Of a stretch of 64,000 bases of DNA, positions 1 through 12,068 are shown piece after piece (position 1 is the stretch's first letter; every line of letters starts with the position of its first letter). The notes under the pieces were generated by a model. The model did not search any database, had not been told where the DNA came from, and saw only the letters and a list, made by a program, of their open reading frames with translations. Origin of the DNA: Bacilli bacterium (GTDB taxonomy: Bacteria > Bacillota_I > Bacilli_A > RF39 > UBA660); contig JAFRCK010000034.1 of NCBI GenBank assembly GCA_017404385.1, forward strand, positions 1 to 64,000, read 5' to 3'. A program made the position numbers and the translations under genes.

Positions 1-20
1 ATATATATATATATATATAA
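1..20. repeat. (AT)10 dinucleotide run at window edge
   Basis: The first 20 bases are a pure AT dinucleotide repeat, followed by a short AT-rich spacer up to the ftsH terminator. It may continue beyond the window. No function can be assigned. Confidence 0.8.
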
Positions 21-51
21 TAACACAATATTTCGCTTTTTACAAGGAACA

Positions 52-79
52 AAAAAAGGATAATTACTTATCCTTTTTA
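52..79 (-). terminator. Intrinsic terminator of ftsH
   Basis: On the minus strand an 11-bp stem (53-63 with 68-78, loop 64-67) is followed by a U-run. The ftsH stop codon lies in the loop. This ends the rpoBC-tilS-ftsH gene run. Confidence 0.8.
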
Positions 80-2013
80 GTAGTTTTTTTATTTTCTTTT
101 TTTGTTTCTTTCTTAGTTGTTTTTACTTCTTCTTTTACTTCCTTTTTTTCTTCTTTCTTTTCTTCTAATACTTCATCTTCTTTAGGAAGTTTCTTATTCT
201 TAACTAAATATTCTATTTCTTCTCTAGTTAATGTTTCTTTATCTAATAATGCATTAGCAATTAAATCTAATAAATCTTTATTGTCTTTAATTATCTTTTT
301 AGAAATATTATATTGAGTATTAATAATTTTTCTTACTTCTTCATCTATTTGGAAAGCCACTTGAGAAGAGAAATTTCTACTCTTATTATAATCTCTACCT
401 AAGAATACACTAGATGTTTCTTCTTCTAATTGAATTGGTCCAAGTTCACTCATACCATATTCTGTAACCATTGATCTAGCTATTTTAGTAGCCTTTTCAA
501 AGTCATTTGAAGCTCCAGTAGTTACTTCACCAAACATAAATTCTTCAGCTACTCTACCGCCAAGATAACCACTTATCTTATCAAGTAATTCTTTTTCAGT
601 AGCAAGGAATTTTTCTTCCTTTGGTAACATTAAGTTATACCCACCTGCTTGACCTCTTGGAATGATTGTTATTTTTTGAACATCATCTGCTCCATCAAGT
701 TTAATACCTACAACAGCATGTCCAGCTTCATGGTATGCAACTACTCTTTTTTCTTTTTCAGTGTATTGTCTTGTCTTCTTAGCTGGTCCCATAATAACTC
801 TATCATATGCTTCATCTATTTCAGCCATTCCAATAGCATTCTTATCTCTTCTTACTGCTAAAAGCGCTGCTTCATTAAGTAAGTTTTCTAGATCAGCTCC
901 TGAGAAACCAACTGTTCTTTGAGCAATATTCTTTAATACTACATTTTGTTCAAATGTTTTATTTTTTCCATGAACTTTTAATATATCTTCTCTTTCAGTT
1001 TTATCTGGTAGTCCAACTGTTATTTGTCTATCAAATCTTCCTGGTCTTAATAATGCTGGATCAAGTACATCTGGTCTATTAGTAGCAGCTATTATTATAA
1101 TACCTTCATTAGTACCAAAACCATCCATTTCAGTAAGTAATTGGTTTAATGTTTGTTCTCTTTCATCATGTCCTCCACCTAAACCAGTACCTCTTTGTCT
1201 ACCTACTGCATCTATTTCATCTATAAATATTAAACATGGTGCATTTTGTTTAGCTTGTCTAAACATATCTCTTACACGAGATGCTCCTATACCAACAAAT
1301 AATTCTACAAAGTCAGAACCACTTATAAAATAGAACGGAACATTTGCTTCACCCGCAACTGCTTTAGCAAGTAATGTTTTACCTGTACCTGGGTTACCAA
1401 CTAGTAATACACCTTTTGGTATTCTTGCACCCATCTTTGTAAACTTCTTAGGATCTTTTAAGAAATCAATTAATTCTTGTAATTCTTCTTTTTCTTCAAT
1501 TAAACCTGCTACATTTTCAAATGTAACTTTATTTTTATCGCTTTGTAATTTAGCTCTACTTTTACCAAAGTCCATTGATTTACTATTAGAACTTAATTGT
1601 CTACTAAAGAACCATAATAGTATACCACCTATTAATAAATATGGTAAAACACTTGTTAAGAAAGTATACAATAATCCTGATGATGGATCAGCAGTTGTAT
1701 CTAACTTAAACTTTTGTTCAGATTGATATTTATTAATTAAATTAACTGTTTCATCACTTAAAGGGGCTGTTGTATAGAATGATTCTCCATTTGAATAATT
1801 CTTTAGCTTACCTCTAATTTCATATATTGAACCTTTTGTATTTGGTGATAATTCAATTTTTTCAACATTTTGTTTGTCTAAATTCTTTTTTAAAGTGCTA
1901 AAAGTAATATCATTTACTTTACTACCTACCATAGTACTAATAAAATAAATTGCTACAATTATAAATATTAATGCTATGTATGGACTAATACGTCTTTTTG
2001 TATTTTTACTCAT
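64..2013 (-). CDS. ftsH: ATP-dependent zinc metalloprotease FtsH
   Basis: Membrane-anchored AAA+ protease that degrades misfolded membrane proteins and short-lived regulators. Two N-terminal membrane segments (about residues 10-30 and 115-137) flank an extracytoplasmic domain. The AAA+ module follows, with Walker A GNPGTGKT near 206-213, Walker B LIFIDEID and the SRH region (AATNRPD...RPGRFDR). The protease domain has the zinc motif HEAGH near 428-432. The tail is a Lys/Glu-rich low-complexity stretch. I chose the ATG at 2013 because GAGGAGG sits 6 nt upstream; an in-frame ATG at 2028 would place that ribosome site inside the gene. It overlaps the end of tilS by 8 nt, the tilS-ftsH order of Bacillus, but hpt, often between them, is absent. 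Confidence 0.97.
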   Translation of the reverse strand: MSKNTKRRISPYIALIFIIVAIYFISTMVGSKVNDITFSTLKKNLDKQNVEKIELSPNTKGSIYEIRGKLKNYSNGESFYTTAPLSDETVNLINKYQSEQKFKLDTTADPSSGLLYTFLTSVLPYLLIGGILLWFFSRQLSSNSKSMDFGKSRAKLQSDKNKVTFENVAGLIEEKEELQELIDFLKDPKKFTKMGARIPKGVLLVGNPGTGKTLLAKAVAGEANVPFYFISGSDFVELFVGIGASRVRDMFRQAKQNAPCLIFIDEIDAVGRQRGTGLGGGHDEREQTLNQLLTEMDGFGTNEGIIIIAATNRPDVLDPALLRPGRFDRQITVGLPDKTEREDILKVHGKNKTFEQNVVLKNIAQRTVGFSGADLENLLNEAALLAVRRDKNAIGMAEIDEAYDRVIMGPAKKTRQYTEKEKRVVAYHEAGHAVVGIKLDGADDVQKITIIPRGQAGGYNLMLPKEEKFLATEKELLDKISGYLGGRVAEEFMFGEVTTGASNDFEKATKIARSMVTEYGMSELGPIQLEEETSSVFLGRDYNKSRNFSSQVAFQIDEEVRKIINTQYNISKKIIKDNKDLLDLIANALLDKETLTREEIEYLVKNKKLPKEDEVLEEKKEEKKEVKEEVKTTKKETKKENKKTTKKDK

Positions 2014-3337
2014 CGTTTTCCTCCTCATAATACCTTAATATTATATCATACTTTCCTGATTTTAAACCATCATATTTAGATTTTTTAATTCCTGGAAGCC
2101 ATAATATATTATCATCACTATCCACTACCACAGGATAATTCCTTCTTTTTTCTTTATTTATCTTTTCATCTATAAAAATATCTTTTATTTTTTTCTTTCC
2201 ATTTAAATTTAAAACTTCCATAGAATCACCATCTTTTTTACTTCTAACATATAATGGTAATTTTATATTTTCACTATTCAAATGACATACATAATTATCA
2301 GTTAAGTCTGTATTATCTATTGCCTCTATTCTTCCACATGGAAATTTAGTTACTCTTTTTAATTCAACCTTATAATTATCACTAAATACTTCATTTTTTA
2401 CCATCAACATGTCATAGCTCTTTTGCATAATTATTTCATTTGGCAACGACAATTCTAAATTAGATTTCTCGTCAAATATAGAATCAATAATTATATCAAT
2501 ATGTTTTGATTCTATTAACTTAATATCATCTTTATATATATTAAATAAATATTTATATAAAATTTGTTTAATTACATATCGATCTAATTTTTTTATTTTA
2601 GTCAAATTAATCATGTTTTTAACTAGTACTTCATCATATTTTTCATTAATATAATTATCCATAAACGAAGATAATTCTTCAAGTTCTTCACTAAATTTTA
2701 AATATTTTTTATGAACATCCTTATCTTCTTTTTTTAGTAAAGGTAAAATATCTAGTCGATATCTATTTCTTGTATATTTTTTACTATAATTAGTTTTATC
2801 TATTCTATATGGAATATTCTTTTTTTCTAAATATTCTAGTATCTCATCTTTAGTATAAAATATTAAAGGTCTTAGAATAGTATAACCATTTCTATTACTT
2901 ATTTTCTTAAATCCTGAATAACCGCTAATGGAAGAGCCCCTTGTTAATCTCATAAGAATTGTTTCTATTAAATCATCGCCATGATGAGCAGTTAATAAAT
3001 ATTTTGAATCATATTTTTTTAGAATATCCTCAAAGAAAGCATATCTTCTTTCTCTAGCTTCATTCTCAATTGAATTTGTTTTATAGTTATCAAATAGAAT
3101 TCCTTCAAATTCGCACTTATTCTTTTTAGCATATTTCATTGTGAATTCAAATTCTTCCTTACTTTCATCTCTTAGATTATGATTAATATGGGCAATTACA
3201 ATTTTTAGTTTCTTTTCATTTCTTACTTCTAATAATAAATTAAGTAAAGCCATAGAATCTGGACCTGATGAAACCGCAACTACAACTGTACTTTCGTCTT
3301 CAATATTTTTATTAATAAAATCAATAGATTTGTTCAT
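2006..3337 (-). CDS. tilS: tRNA(Ile)-lysidine synthase TilS
   Basis: Converts the wobble cytidine (C34) of tRNA-Ile(CAU) to lysidine, so it reads AUA instead of AUG. This matters in an AT-rich genome where AUA is frequent. The N-terminal PP-loop ATPase motif is VSSGPDSMAL (about residues 22-31), followed by HINHNLRDES and the HHGDD motif (TAHHGDDLIETILMR). The C-terminal part (about 355-440) fits the TilS substrate-binding domain. The length of 443 aa is normal. The start is preceded by AGGTGAT. It lies 39 nt after rpoC and overlaps ftsH. Confidence 0.95.
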   Translation of the reverse strand: MNKSIDFINKNIEDESTVVVAVSSGPDSMALLNLLLEVRNEKKLKIVIAHINHNLRDESKEEFEFTMKYAKKNKCEFEGILFDNYKTNSIENEARERRYAFFEDILKKYDSKYLLTAHHGDDLIETILMRLTRGSSISGYSGFKKISNRNGYTILRPLIFYTKDEILEYLEKKNIPYRIDKTNYSKKYTRNRYRLDILPLLKKEDKDVHKKYLKFSEELEELSSFMDNYINEKYDEVLVKNMINLTKIKKLDRYVIKQILYKYLFNIYKDDIKLIESKHIDIIIDSIFDEKSNLELSLPNEIIMQKSYDMLMVKNEVFSDNYKVELKRVTKFPCGRIEAIDNTDLTDNYVCHLNSENIKLPLYVRSKKDGDSMEVLNLNGKKKIKDIFIDEKINKEKRRNYPVVVDSDDNILWLPGIKKSKYDGLKSGKYDIILRYYEEENDE

Positions 3338-3376
3338 AAAATCACCTTTGCTATATTATAACATAAAAAAGAAGAA

Positions 3377-6300
3377 TTATATTAATTCTTCTTCTAATAC
3401 GTCTAGTGGTTCTTCGTCATAGTATTCATTTTCCATAGTAAAGTCTACTTTAGAATATGCTTTTAGACCAGTACCAGCAGGTATTAATTTACCTATAATA
3501 ACGTTTTCTTTTAATCCTTTTAATTCATCAAGTTTACCCTTAATAGCAGCATCTGTTAATACTCGAGTAGTTTCTTGGAATGATGCAGCTGATAAGAATG
3601 AATCAGTTTCTAATGAAGCTTTAGTTATACCTAAAAGAATTGGTCTACCAGTAGCTGGTTTCTTACCTTCTAAGATAACATTTTTATTTACTTCAGTAAA
3701 TTCATGTATAGAAACAACTTTACCAACTAATAAGTTAGTATCACCTCTATCAACAATTCTAATTCTATTTATCATCTTTCTAGCAATCATTTCAATATGC
3801 TTATCAGAAATATCAACACCTTGAGATGCATACACTTTTTGAACTTCTTGTATAATATAATTTTGAACAGTTATTGGATCAGTTACAGCAAGTAATTCTT
3901 TTGGCGAAATAGATCCGTCATTAAGCATATCCCCTGGGGAAACTTTATCTCCAACATTAACTCTGATTTTAACACCATAGTTAGTAGTTTGTTCATGAGT
4001 TTCTTTATCATTCTTAATAGTAATTTTATATTTGCCACTTAAGTTTTCAATATTTGTTATTTCTCCAGCAACTTCTGCAACACTTGATTTGATTTTTGGA
4101 GTTCTAGCTTCAAATACCTCTTCAACTCTTGGTAAACCTTGAGTAATATCATCTTCTGATGCAACTCCACCAGAGTGGAATGTTCTCATTGTTAACTGAG
4201 TACCTGGTTCACCGATTGACTGAGCTGCCATAATACCTACAGCTTCCCCAACTTCAACTATGTTATTAGTTGCTAAGTTACGACCATAACATTTCTTACA
4301 AACACCATCATGAGTTTTACAAGTTAGTGTTGTTCTTATTTCTACTTCTTCTATTCCAGCATTAATAATTTTATCTGCAATATTTTCAGTAATATATTCA
4401 TTTTTATCAATTATTACTTCTTTAGTTTCTGGATTAATTACCTTCTTGTTAGTAAATCTACCAACAATTCTGTTTCTTAAACTTTCAATTACGCTACCAT
4501 CTTTTTCATTTATAAATGCTTTAACAGTAACACCTTGAATAGTTCCACAATCTTCTTCTTTAACAACAACGTCTTGAACAACATCAACTAATCTTCTAGT
4601 TAAGTATCCAGAGTTTGCTGTTTTTAAGGCAGTATCAACGATACCTTTTCTGTTACCATGGGCTGTAATAAAGTATTCAGACACACTCATACCTTCTTTT
4701 AGGTTTGAAGTAACTGGTATTTCAACTACTTTACCATCTGGTTTAGCGATAAGTCCACGCATACCAGCCATTTGTGAGAATTGGTTCATTGAACCACGAG
4801 CTCCAGAATCCATCATGATAAATACTGGGTTATCGCCATTTTGTTTTGCAATTTCTGCTAGTTCATCTTGAACTTTTGCAGTTGCACCATTCCAAATTTC
4901 AACAACTTTTTCGTATCTTTCATCATCAGTTATTAAACCTCTATTAAATTGTTTAGTAACTTGTTCAATTTTCTTTTTACCTTCTTCAATTATTTCATCT
5001 TTCTTATCACTAGTCATGATATCAAATACTGACATAGTAATTCCAGATTTAGTTGAATATTTGAATCCTAGATCTTTTAATCTATCTAGCATAGCTGAAG
5101 TTTCAGTAGTTTTATATCTCTTGAATACTTGACCTATTAATTGTTGAATAGTTTTCTTCTTAATAGGAGCTGCTAATGCCAAATTATGAATATATTCTTT
5201 AATATCAGTACCCATTGGTATGAAATATTTATCAGGTGTAGCTTTTTCAATGTTTTCTTTTGAACCTTCATTGATATATTGATAAACATCTGGGAATATT
5301 TCATTAAATTTTAATTTACCAACAGTAGTAACTAAATATTTATCTTTTTGACTATCTAAGAATATTTTATGATGCATTGAATTAACTGGTAATGCAAGTC
5401 TAGTATGAAGATCAATTTCTCCTCTTTCATATGCCATTAATGCTTCATTTACATCTTTAAATACTCTACCTTCTTCAGCAGATACTTTTTCCATAGTTAA
5501 GTAGTAATTACCTAATACCATATCTTGTGAAGGTGTAACAACTGGTTCACCTGAAGATGGTTTTAAGATATTTCCTGATCCTAACATAAGAATCTTAGCT
5601 TCTGCTTGTGCTTCTAAACTTAATGGAACGTGTACAGCCATTTGGTCTCCATCGAAGTCAGCGTTAAACGCAGGACAAACAAGTGGATGTAATCTTATAG
5701 CTTTACCATCAATTAATTTAGGTTCAAATGCTTGAATACCAAGTCTATGTAATGTAGGAGCACGGTTAAGAAGTACTGGATGTCCTTCAATAACTTCCTC
5801 TACTATATCCCAAACTCTATCATCTTGATTTTCAATCATTCTTTTTGCAGCTTTTATATTATGTACTATTTCTTTTTCAATTAATCCTCTTATAACATGA
5901 GGTTTAAATAATTCAAGTGCCATTTCTTTTGGAATACCACATTGATACATTTTTAAGTTAGGTCCAACAACGATAACTGAACGTCCTGAATAGTCAACAC
6001 GTTTACCAAGTAAGTTTTGTCTAAATCTACCTTGTTTACCTTTAAGCATTGAACTTAATGATTTTAAGGCTCTATTACTTGGACCAGTAACGTTTCTACC
6101 TCTTCTACCATTATCAAATAAAGCATCTACTGCTTCTTGAAGCATTCTCTTTTCATTTTGAACAATGATTGAAGGAGCACCTAATTCTAATAATTTCTTT
6201 AAACGATTATTTCTATTAATAACTCTTCTATATAAGTCATTTAAATCAGATGTAGCAAATCTACCACCATCTAATTGAATCATTGGTCTTAATTCTGGTG

Positions 6301-7000
6301 GAATAACTGGAATAACATCCATAATCATCCATTCAGGTCTATTACCAGATTCTTTAAATGCATCTAATATTTCAAGTCTCTTTAATAATCTAACTCTCTT
6401 TTGTTCTTGAGCACCATCTAATTCTTTTTGAATCTTAGCTATTTCTTCTTCAATATTAACTTCCATTAATAATTTTTTAATAGCTTCAGCACCCATACCT
6501 ACTTCAAAAGAATCACCATATTTTTCATAATATACTCTGTATTCTTTATCAGAAAGTGTTTGTTTCTTTTCTAGTGGAGCTTTACCTGGGTTAATTACAA
6601 CATAACTAACAAAGTATAAAACTTCTTCAAGATCTCTTGGTGACATATCTAGAACTAATCCCATTCTAGAAGGTACACCTTTAAAGAACCAAATATGAGA
6701 AACAGGTGTTGCTAGTTCAATGTGTCCCATTCTTTCTCTTCTAACTTTAGAAGATGTAACTTCAACACCACATCTATCACATATAATATCTTTATATCTT
6801 AGTCTTTTATATTTTCCACATGAACATTCATAATCTTTAGAAGGTCCAAATATCTTTTCGCAGAATAAACCATCTCTTTCTGGTTTTAAAGTACGATAGT
6901 TTATAGTTTCTGGTTTTTTAACTTCTCCATATGACCATTCACGAATTTTTTCAGGAGACGCAATGGAAATTCTTATTCCTTCAAATCTATTAGCATCCAT
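3377..7000 (-). CDS. rpoC: DNA-directed RNA polymerase subunit beta'
   Basis: Catalytic beta' subunit of RNA polymerase. The N-terminal zinc ribbon is [20 protein letters not shown] (about residues 58-77). The Mg-binding catalytic motif [15 protein letters not shown] is intact. The second cysteine cluster is [13 protein letters not shown], and the trigger-loop/bridge-helix regions ([19 protein letters not shown]) are conserved. At 1207 aa it matches Firmicutes beta' without large insertions. The start ATG overlaps the rpoB stop by one base (TAATG), so the two are translationally coupled. The SD (GGGGAGG) lies in the end of rpoB. Confidence 0.98.
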   Translation of the reverse strand: MDANRFEGIRISIASPEKIREWSYGEVKKPETINYRTLKPERDGLFCEKIFGPSKDYECSCGKYKRLRYKDIICDRCGVEVTSSKVRRERMGHIELATPVSHIWFFKGVPSRMGLVLDMSPRDLEEVLYFVSYVVINPGKAPLEKKQTLSDKEYRVYYEKYGDSFEVGMGAEAIKKLLMEVNIEEEIAKIQKELDGAQEQKRVRLLKRLEILDAFKESGNRPEWMIMDVIPVIPPELRPMIQLDGGRFATSDLNDLYRRVINRNNRLKKLLELGAPSIIVQNEKRMLQEAVDALFDNGRRGRNVTGPSNRALKSLSSMLKGKQGRFRQNLLGKRVDYSGRSVIVVGPNLKMYQCGIPKEMALELFKPHVIRGLIEKEIVHNIKAAKRMIENQDDRVWDIVEEVIEGHPVLLNRAPTLHRLGIQAFEPKLIDGKAIRLHPLVCPAFNADFDGDQMAVHVPLSLEAQAEAKILMLGSGNILKPSSGEPVVTPSQDMVLGNYYLTMEKVSAEEGRVFKDVNEALMAYERGEIDLHTRLALPVNSMHHKIFLDSQKDKYLVTTVGKLKFNEIFPDVYQYINEGSKENIEKATPDKYFIPMGTDIKEYIHNLALAAPIKKKTIQQLIGQVFKRYKTTETSAMLDRLKDLGFKYSTKSGITMSVFDIMTSDKKDEIIEEGKKKIEQVTKQFNRGLITDDERYEKVVEIWNGATAKVQDELAEIAKQNGDNPVFIMMDSGARGSMNQFSQMAGMRGLIAKPDGKVVEIPVTSNLKEGMSVSEYFITAHGNRKGIVDTALKTANSGYLTRRLVDVVQDVVVKEEDCGTIQGVTVKAFINEKDGSVIESLRNRIVGRFTNKKVINPETKEVIIDKNEYITENIADKIINAGIEEVEIRTTLTCKTHDGVCKKCYGRNLATNNIVEVGEAVGIMAAQSIGEPGTQLTMRTFHSGGVASEDDITQGLPRVEEVFEARTPKIKSSVAEVAGEITNIENLSGKYKITIKNDKETHEQTTNYGVKIRVNVGDKVSPGDMLNDGSISPKELLAVTDPITVQNYIIQEVQKVYASQGVDISDKHIEMIARKMINRIRIVDRGDTNLLVGKVVSIHEFTEVNKNVILEGKKPATGRPILLGITKASLETDSFLSAASFQETTRVLTDAAIKGKLDELKGLKENVIIGKLIPAGTGLKAYSKVDFTMENEYYDEEPLDVLEEELI

Positions 7001-10000
7001 TATAAATCAACCTCCCCATCAAATTCTTCTTCGAAGTCTGGTTCAAAATCCTCTTCGAATTCATCCTCTTCTTCAAATTCATCTTCTTGAGCTTCTTCAG
7101 TAGGTTCTTCTTTCTCTTCACCAATCTTAGTAACACCTACTTTATCTTCTTCTTTTGGTTTTGTTCCAAATTCAATTTCATCAAAACTCATAGAATTATT
7201 TTCTTTATTTTCTTCAGCTTCAAGTTCAGTAATTCCTATATTCTTTCCAGTTTCATCAACCATAGCAATATCTAATCCTAAAGCTTGGAATTCTTTAATT
7301 AATACTCTAAAGCTTTCTGGAATACCAGCTTGATGTATTCTATTGCCTTTAACAATATCTTCATATACTTTAACTCTTCCAACAACATCATCTGATTTAA
7401 CAGTTAAGATTTCTTGTAAGATATTTGCAGCACCATATGCATATAATGCCCAAACTTCCATCTCACCAAATCTTTGTCCACCAAATTGAGCTTTACCACC
7501 AAGAGGTTGTTGAGTAACTAATGAATAAGGTCCAGTTGAACGTGCATGTAATTTATCATCAACCATGTGGTCAAGTTTAATCATGTACATAACACCAACT
7601 GCTACTCTATTATCAAATGGTTCACCAGTACGTCCATCATATAGAACTGTCTTACCATCTGCATCTATCTTAGCTTCTTTCATCATATCTTGGATATCAG
7701 AGATTGTTGCACCATCAAATACTGGTGTAGAACAATATACTCCTAAGTTCTTAGCAGCCATACCTAAGTGTAACTCTAGAACTTGTCCAACGTTCATACG
7801 AGAAGGAACTCCTTGTGGATTTAATAAGATATCTACTGGTCTTCCATCTGGTAAGAATGGCATATCTTGTTCTGGAAGAACTAATGATATAACACCTTTG
7901 TTACCATGACGTCCGGCCATCTTATCGCCAACTTGGATTTTTCTCTTTTGAATTATATAAACTCTTATTTCTTTACTAACTCCTGAAGGAAGTTCATCAT
8001 TATCTTTCTTAGTATAAACTTTGATGTCATGAACTATACCATCTACTCCATGTGGAACACGTAGTGATGTGTCACGAACTTCTCTTGTTTTTTCACCAAA
8101 AATAGCATGTAATAATTTTTCTTCTGAAGTTAATTCTACAACTCCTTTTGGAGTAACTTTACCAACTAATATATCGTTTTCTCTAACTTCAGTACCTATT
8201 CTGATAATACCATTTGAATCAAGATTCTTAACAGCATCTTCTGATACATTTGGAATATCTCTTGTAATTTCTTCAGGACCTAATTTTGTATCTCTACATT
8301 GAATAGAGAAACTTTCAATATATATAGATGTAAATGCATCATCTTTTACTAAATTTTCATTTAATACAATAGCATCTTCGTAGTTATATCCTTCAAATGT
8401 AGTAAATGCTACTGTCATATTTTTACCTAATGCTAATTCACCTTTATCTGTACTTGGTCCATCAGCAATAATCATACCTCTTTTTACTTTTTCGCCAGCT
8501 TTAACAATTGGTTTTTGATGATAACATGTATAATTGTTTGATCCTTCAAAATTCATTAATGTATAAACATCTTTTCCACCAACAGTCTTAACTATTATTT
8601 TTCTACCATCAGCATATTCAACTACACCATCAGCTTTTGCAACTATGGTAGCACCCGAATCTCTTGCTATCATATATTCAACACCAGTTCCTACATATGG
8701 AGCTTCTGGTTTTAATAATGGTAATGCTTGACGTTGCATGTTAGCACCCATTAATGCACGGTGAGCATCATCGTGATCAAGGAATGGAATACAAGATGCT
8801 GTAACAGATATAATTTGTTGTGCAGATACGTCAATATAGTTAACATCTTTAGGTTTAGCTAATATATTTTCTCCTTTAAACCTTGCAGCAACTTCTTCAT
8901 CAATCATGTTACCATCTTTATCAAGTCCAACTGTAGCTTGTGAAATTACATAATCTAATTCTTCATCTGCAGTTAGATAATCTATTTCTTCTAATAATTT
9001 ACCATCTTTAACTCTCTTATATGGAGTCATTATAAATCCATATTCATTTACTTTAGCATAGTTAGCTAATGAAGTAATAAGCCCGATGTTTGGTCCTTCT
9101 GGTGATTCAATAGGACAAATTCTACCATAGTGTGAATCATTAACGTCACGTACTTCCATGGCAGCTCTTTCTCTAGATAATCCTCCTGGTCCTAAACTTG
9201 ATAATCTTCTTTTATTAGTTAACTCAGATATTGGGTTAATTTGATCCATGAATTGAGATAATTGTGAACTACCGAAGAATTCTTTAATAACAGCAGTTAT
9301 TGGTCTAATATTAATTAATGCTTTTGGAGTAGCATCTGCTTCTTCTATAGTAGTCATTCTTTCACGAATAACTCTTTCCATTCTTGTAACACCAATTCTG
9401 AATTGGTTTTGAATTAATTCACCAACTTGTCTAACACGTCTATTTGATAAATGGTCTATTTCATCTATTTGTCCTATACCTTGTAATAAGTTTAAATAAT
9501 ATGAAACAGATGCATATATATCAGATATAGTTAATCTCTTTTCATCTATAGTTGGATCATTACCAATAATATTTATAATTTTTTCCTTATTATTAGGAGC
9601 ATATACCTTAACAATTTGTACTTTATTATAAGTATCTAATTCATCATTGATTTTTACTTCAACTACATTTAATCCATCTTGTAATAATGGTTTTAATTCA
9701 TTATATACTTCTCTAGTAATTTCAGTTCCTTTTTTGAATTTAACAGTTTTACCAACTTTTATATCTTCCGCAAGTGTTTGACCAAATAATCTATCTAATA
9801 CATTTAATTTTTTATTATATTTATATCTACCTACTTTAGATAAATCATATCTAAATGCATCAAAGAATCTTGTAATTAAATGGTTCTTAGCACTATCTAG
9901 AGTAGCTGGTTCACCTGGTTTTAACTTCTCATAGATTTCTATTAATGCTTCATCTGTATTCATAGTAGAATCTTTTTCCATTGTATTCAAAAGATACTCA

Positions 10001-10641
10001 TCTTCACCATAAAGATCAGTTATATCAGCATTACTAGATAATCCAAATGCTCTTAAGAAAGTAGTAACAGTTACTTTTCTGTTTCTATCAATCTTAACAT
10101 CAACAGCATCTTTACTATTTAGTTTAAATTCAAGCCAAGTTCCTCTATTAGGTATAATTTGAGATGTGAAGATATTTCTACCATTCTTATCCATTTCTAC
10201 ACCATAATATACACTAGGAGAACGTACTAATTGTGATACGATAACTCTCTCTGCACCATTAATAACAAAAGTTCCACTATCTGTCATTATTGGCATATCA
10301 CCAAAGAACAATTCTTGTTCTTTAACTTCTCCAGTCTCGTTATTAAATAGACGAGCTTGTACTTTTAATGGAGCTACATATGAAGTCTTTCTTTCTTTAC
10401 ATTCTTTAATAGTAAATCTTGGTTCATCTAAAGAATAATCATTAATTTCTAATGATAATGTTCCAGCAAAGTTATCTACTGGGAACATTTCATCTAATAC
10501 TTCTTTGATTCCTTCTGTGATAAACCAGTCATAAGATTTCTTTTGAATCTCTAATAAATCCTTTAATTCTAAGGAATTATGAATTCTAGAGAAATCCCTT
10601 CTTTCACGGTCTTTACATACTTTTTTAATCTTATAAGCCAC
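7000..10641 (-). CDS. rpoB: DNA-directed RNA polymerase subunit beta
   Basis: Beta subunit of RNA polymerase. The rifampicin-binding cluster is easy to see ([11 protein letters not shown] ... [15 protein letters not shown]), as are the late motifs [12 protein letters not shown] and [23 protein letters not shown] chose the GTG at 10641 (protein MAYKIKKVC..., 1213 aa) because AGGGGTG is 6 nt upstream; an in-frame TTG at 10659 has no SD and would sit across that site. Asn476 occupies the position of E. coli His526 (see findings). The last ~50 residues are a very acidic Glu/Asp tail beyond the usual C-terminus. Expression is from the promoter at 10716-10744. Confidence 0.98.
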   Translation of the reverse strand: MAYKIKKVCKDRERRDFSRIHNSLELKDLLEIQKKSYDWFITEGIKEVLDEMFPVDNFAGTLSLEINDYSLDEPRFTIKECKERKTSYVAPLKVQARLFNNETGEVKEQELFFGDMPIMTDSGTFVINGAERVIVSQLVRSPSVYYGVEMDKNGRNIFTSQIIPNRGTWLEFKLNSKDAVDVKIDRNRKVTVTTFLRAFGLSSNADITDLYGEDEYLLNTMEKDSTMNTDEALIEIYEKLKPGEPATLDSAKNHLITRFFDAFRYDLSKVGRYKYNKKLNVLDRLFGQTLAEDIKVGKTVKFKKGTEITREVYNELKPLLQDGLNVVEVKINDELDTYNKVQIVKVYAPNNKEKIINIIGNDPTIDEKRLTISDIYASVSYYLNLLQGIGQIDEIDHLSNRRVRQVGELIQNQFRIGVTRMERVIRERMTTIEEADATPKALINIRPITAVIKEFFGSSQLSQFMDQINPISELTNKRRLSSLGPGGLSRERAAMEVRDVNDSHYGRICPIESPEGPNIGLITSLANYAKVNEYGFIMTPYKRVKDGKLLEEIDYLTADEELDYVISQATVGLDKDGNMIDEEVAARFKGENILAKPKDVNYIDVSAQQIISVTASCIPFLDHDDAHRALMGANMQRQALPLLKPEAPYVGTGVEYMIARDSGATIVAKADGVVEYADGRKIIVKTVGGKDVYTLMNFEGSNNYTCYHQKPIVKAGEKVKRGMIIADGPSTDKGELALGKNMTVAFTTFEGYNYEDAIVLNENLVKDDAFTSIYIESFSIQCRDTKLGPEEITRDIPNVSEDAVKNLDSNGIIRIGTEVRENDILVGKVTPKGVVELTSEEKLLHAIFGEKTREVRDTSLRVPHGVDGIVHDIKVYTKKDNDELPSGVSKEIRVYIIQKRKIQVGDKMAGRHGNKGVISLVLPEQDMPFLPDGRPVDILLNPQGVPSRMNVGQVLELHLGMAAKNLGVYCSTPVFDGATISDIQDMMKEAKIDADGKTVLYDGRTGEPFDNRVAVGVMYMIKLDHMVDDKLHARSTGPYSLVTQQPLGGKAQFGGQRFGEMEVWALYAYGAANILQEILTVKSDDVVGRVKVYEDIVKGNRIHQAGIPESFRVLIKEFQALGLDIAMVDETGKNIGITELEAEENKENNSMSFDEIEFGTKPKEEDKVGVTKIGEEKEEPTEEAQEDEFEEEDEFEEDFEPDFEEEFDGEVDL

Positions 10642-10674
10642 GTGCTTCACCCCTAACAATAATATTCAAAGAAC

Positions 10675-10701
10675 ATGTCCCAAAAGCCCAAAAAGGGACA
10701 T
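10675..10701 (-). promoter_or_regulatory. Hairpin in the rpoB 5' leader
   Basis: A 7-bp perfect stem (ATGTCCC ... GGGACAT) lies between the rpoB promoter and its start codon. It is not followed by a U-run, so it is not a simple terminator. It could act in mRNA stability or in control of beta synthesis; that role is inference. Confidence 0.45.
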
Positions 10702-10715
10702 AGTACCAATTTAAA

Positions 10716-10744
10716 ATTATACTAAAGGAGTAAAGTAAAGTCAA
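10716..10744 (-). promoter_or_regulatory. Sigma-A promoter of rpoBC
   Basis: TTGACT (-35, 10739-10744), a 17-bp spacer and a perfect TATAAT (-10, 10716-10721), read on the minus strand. It lies just downstream of the terminator of the rsmC-like gene, so rpoBC has its own transcription start. Confidence 0.85.
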
Positions 10745-10765
10745 CATATTTTTGTTTTTTTTAAT

Positions 10766-10794
10766 AAAAAATGTTCAAAATTTACATTTTGAAC
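10766..10794 (-). terminator. Terminator after the rsmC-like gene
   Basis: An 8-bp perfect stem (GTTCAAAA ... TTTTGAAC) with a 6-nt loop is followed on the minus strand by a U-rich tract. Confidence 0.8.
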
Positions 10795-10798
10795 TCTT

Positions 10799-11389
10799 TT
10801 ATTTATTAATTACTCCTTTTATTATCCAAAATCCCTTTATTTTATCTATAACTTTGAACTGGAATATATCACTATTATCTTTTATAAGTGAGGCAGCGCC
10901 TTGATCTTTTCTAATAACAATCCATATTTCACCATCTTTATTAAGGTGAGATTTAGCTTCTCTAACTATTTCATATATCTTTTGTTTACCAGCATGTATT
11001 GGTGGATTAGTAATAATCATATCATATCTACCTTCTACATTTTGATATGCATCACTATTAAAGACTTCACCACTAACATGATTCTTTTTTAAACCCATCT
11101 TAGTTAATTTTATTGCCCTATCATTAATATCTATCATGTCAACAACTGAATCTGGTTTATTAAGCAGTATATAGATTCCAATAGGTCCACATCCACATCC
11201 AACATCTAGAAATGAATTTTTATTACTTATATCTATATTTTCTAGTAATACTCTAGTTCCAAAGTCTAATCCTTTTTTATTAAATACTCCATTATCAGTA
11301 TACATATAAAATTCCGTATCTAATACTTTAACTTTGTTTTCTTGCATATTACTTTCTATATTATTATTGTTATTAAAATATTGATTCAT
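10799..11389 (-). CDS. RsmC-like class I SAM methyltransferase (YbxB type)
   Basis: Rossmann-fold methyltransferase of the RsmC/RlmG family that methylates guanines in rRNA. The SAM-binding motif DVGCGCGPIG (about residues 62-71), the acidic motif MIDIND and the catalytic NPPI motif (TNPPIHAGK) are visible. The length of 196 aa is that of the short single-domain Gram-positive form. Position between rplL and rpoB matches Bacillus ybxB. The start is preceded by GGTGATTTT. The exact rRNA target cannot be read from sequence. Confidence 0.88.
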   Translation of the reverse strand: MNQYFNNNNNIESNMQENKVKVLDTEFYMYTDNGVFNKKGLDFGTRVLLENIDISNKNSFLDVGCGCGPIGIYILLNKPDSVVDMIDINDRAIKLTKMGLKKNHVSGEVFNSDAYQNVEGRYDMIITNPPIHAGKQKIYEIVREAKSHLNKDGEIWIVIRKDQGAASLIKDNSDIFQFKVIDKIKGFWIIKGVINK

Positions 11390-11410
11390 AAAATCACCGC
11401 TTATATAATA

Positions 11411-11440
11411 ACAAAAAAAAGACTTTTTATAAAGTCTTTT
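11411..11440. terminator. Bidirectional hairpin between rplL and the rsmC-like gene
   Basis: An inverted repeat (AAAAGACTTT ... AAAGTCTTTT) has U-runs on both sides. On the minus strand it could stop transcripts reading through from rplL. The end of a possible 22-residue ORF (11427-11495) lies inside it. Confidence 0.55.
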
Positions 11441-11640
11441 TATATTTATTTGTTATTTGTTCTTTAGTTGATGCATGATCATAAGTAGTCATCATAACAC
11501 TACCATTTATTATTCTTTAACTATGCATTGTAGTTTTTATGGTTTATATTCTAACATTTTTACTATTTTTATATTTTTTTAGATATAACACTTCTTCTAA
11601 ACATAAATATTTAGAAAAATTTATTAAAATATATGAAAAC

Positions 11641-11674
11641 AAAAAAAAGAAGCAATAATTACTTCTTTTTTAAA
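11641..11674 (-). terminator. Terminator of the rplJL operon
   Basis: A GAAGTAA ... TTGCTTC hairpin with one G-U pair, flanked by A- and U-runs, lies just after the rplL stop codon. Confidence 0.75.
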
Positions 11675-11677
11675 CTA

Positions 11678-12046
11678 TTAAGCTAATTCTACTGTAGCTC
11701 CAAGTTCTTCTAATTGAGATTTTATTTCGTTTCCTTCTTCTTTAGAAATATTTTCTTTAATAGCACCACCATTATCAGCGATATCTTTAGCTTCTTTTAA
11801 TCCTAAACCAGTAATATCTCTGATAGCTTTAATAACTGGGATTTTTTGTCCACCAGCTGAAACTAAGTTAACTGTAACTGTTGAAGATTCTTCAGCAGCA
11901 GCACCAGCAGCTGGAGCAGCAGCAACTGCAACTGCAGTTGGATCTACACCATATTCTTCTTTCATAGCGTCTACTAATTCTTTAATTTCTAATAAACTCA
12001 TTTCGTTTAATGAAGCGATAAAATCTTTTGCATTTAATTTAGCCAT
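11678..12046 (-). CDS. rplL: 50S ribosomal protein L7/L12
   Basis: Stalk protein of the large subunit that recruits translational GTPases. The N-terminal dimerisation helices (residues 1-35), an Ala/Pro-rich hinge (about 40-52) and the C-terminal domain (GGQKIPVIKAIRDITGLGLK ... LEELGATVEL) are in normal order. At 122 aa it is standard length. The SD AAGGAGG is strong. It follows rplJ with a 22-nt gap. Confidence 0.98.
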   Translation of the reverse strand: MAKLNAKDFIASLNEMSLLEIKELVDAMKEEYGVDPTAVAVAAAPAAGAAAEESSTVTVNLVSAGGQKIPVIKAIRDITGLGLKEAKDIADNGGAIKENISKEEGNEIKSQLEELGATVELA

Positions 12047-12068
12047 ATTATTTTCTCCTCCTTAAAAA

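Noticed and set aside
2013-2028. Longer ftsH start at 2028
   Set aside because: It would place the GAGGAGG ribosome site inside the coding region.
7087-8302. Plus-strand ORFs inside rpoB
   Set aside because: They are antisense shadows of a highly conserved gene, without SD or family match.
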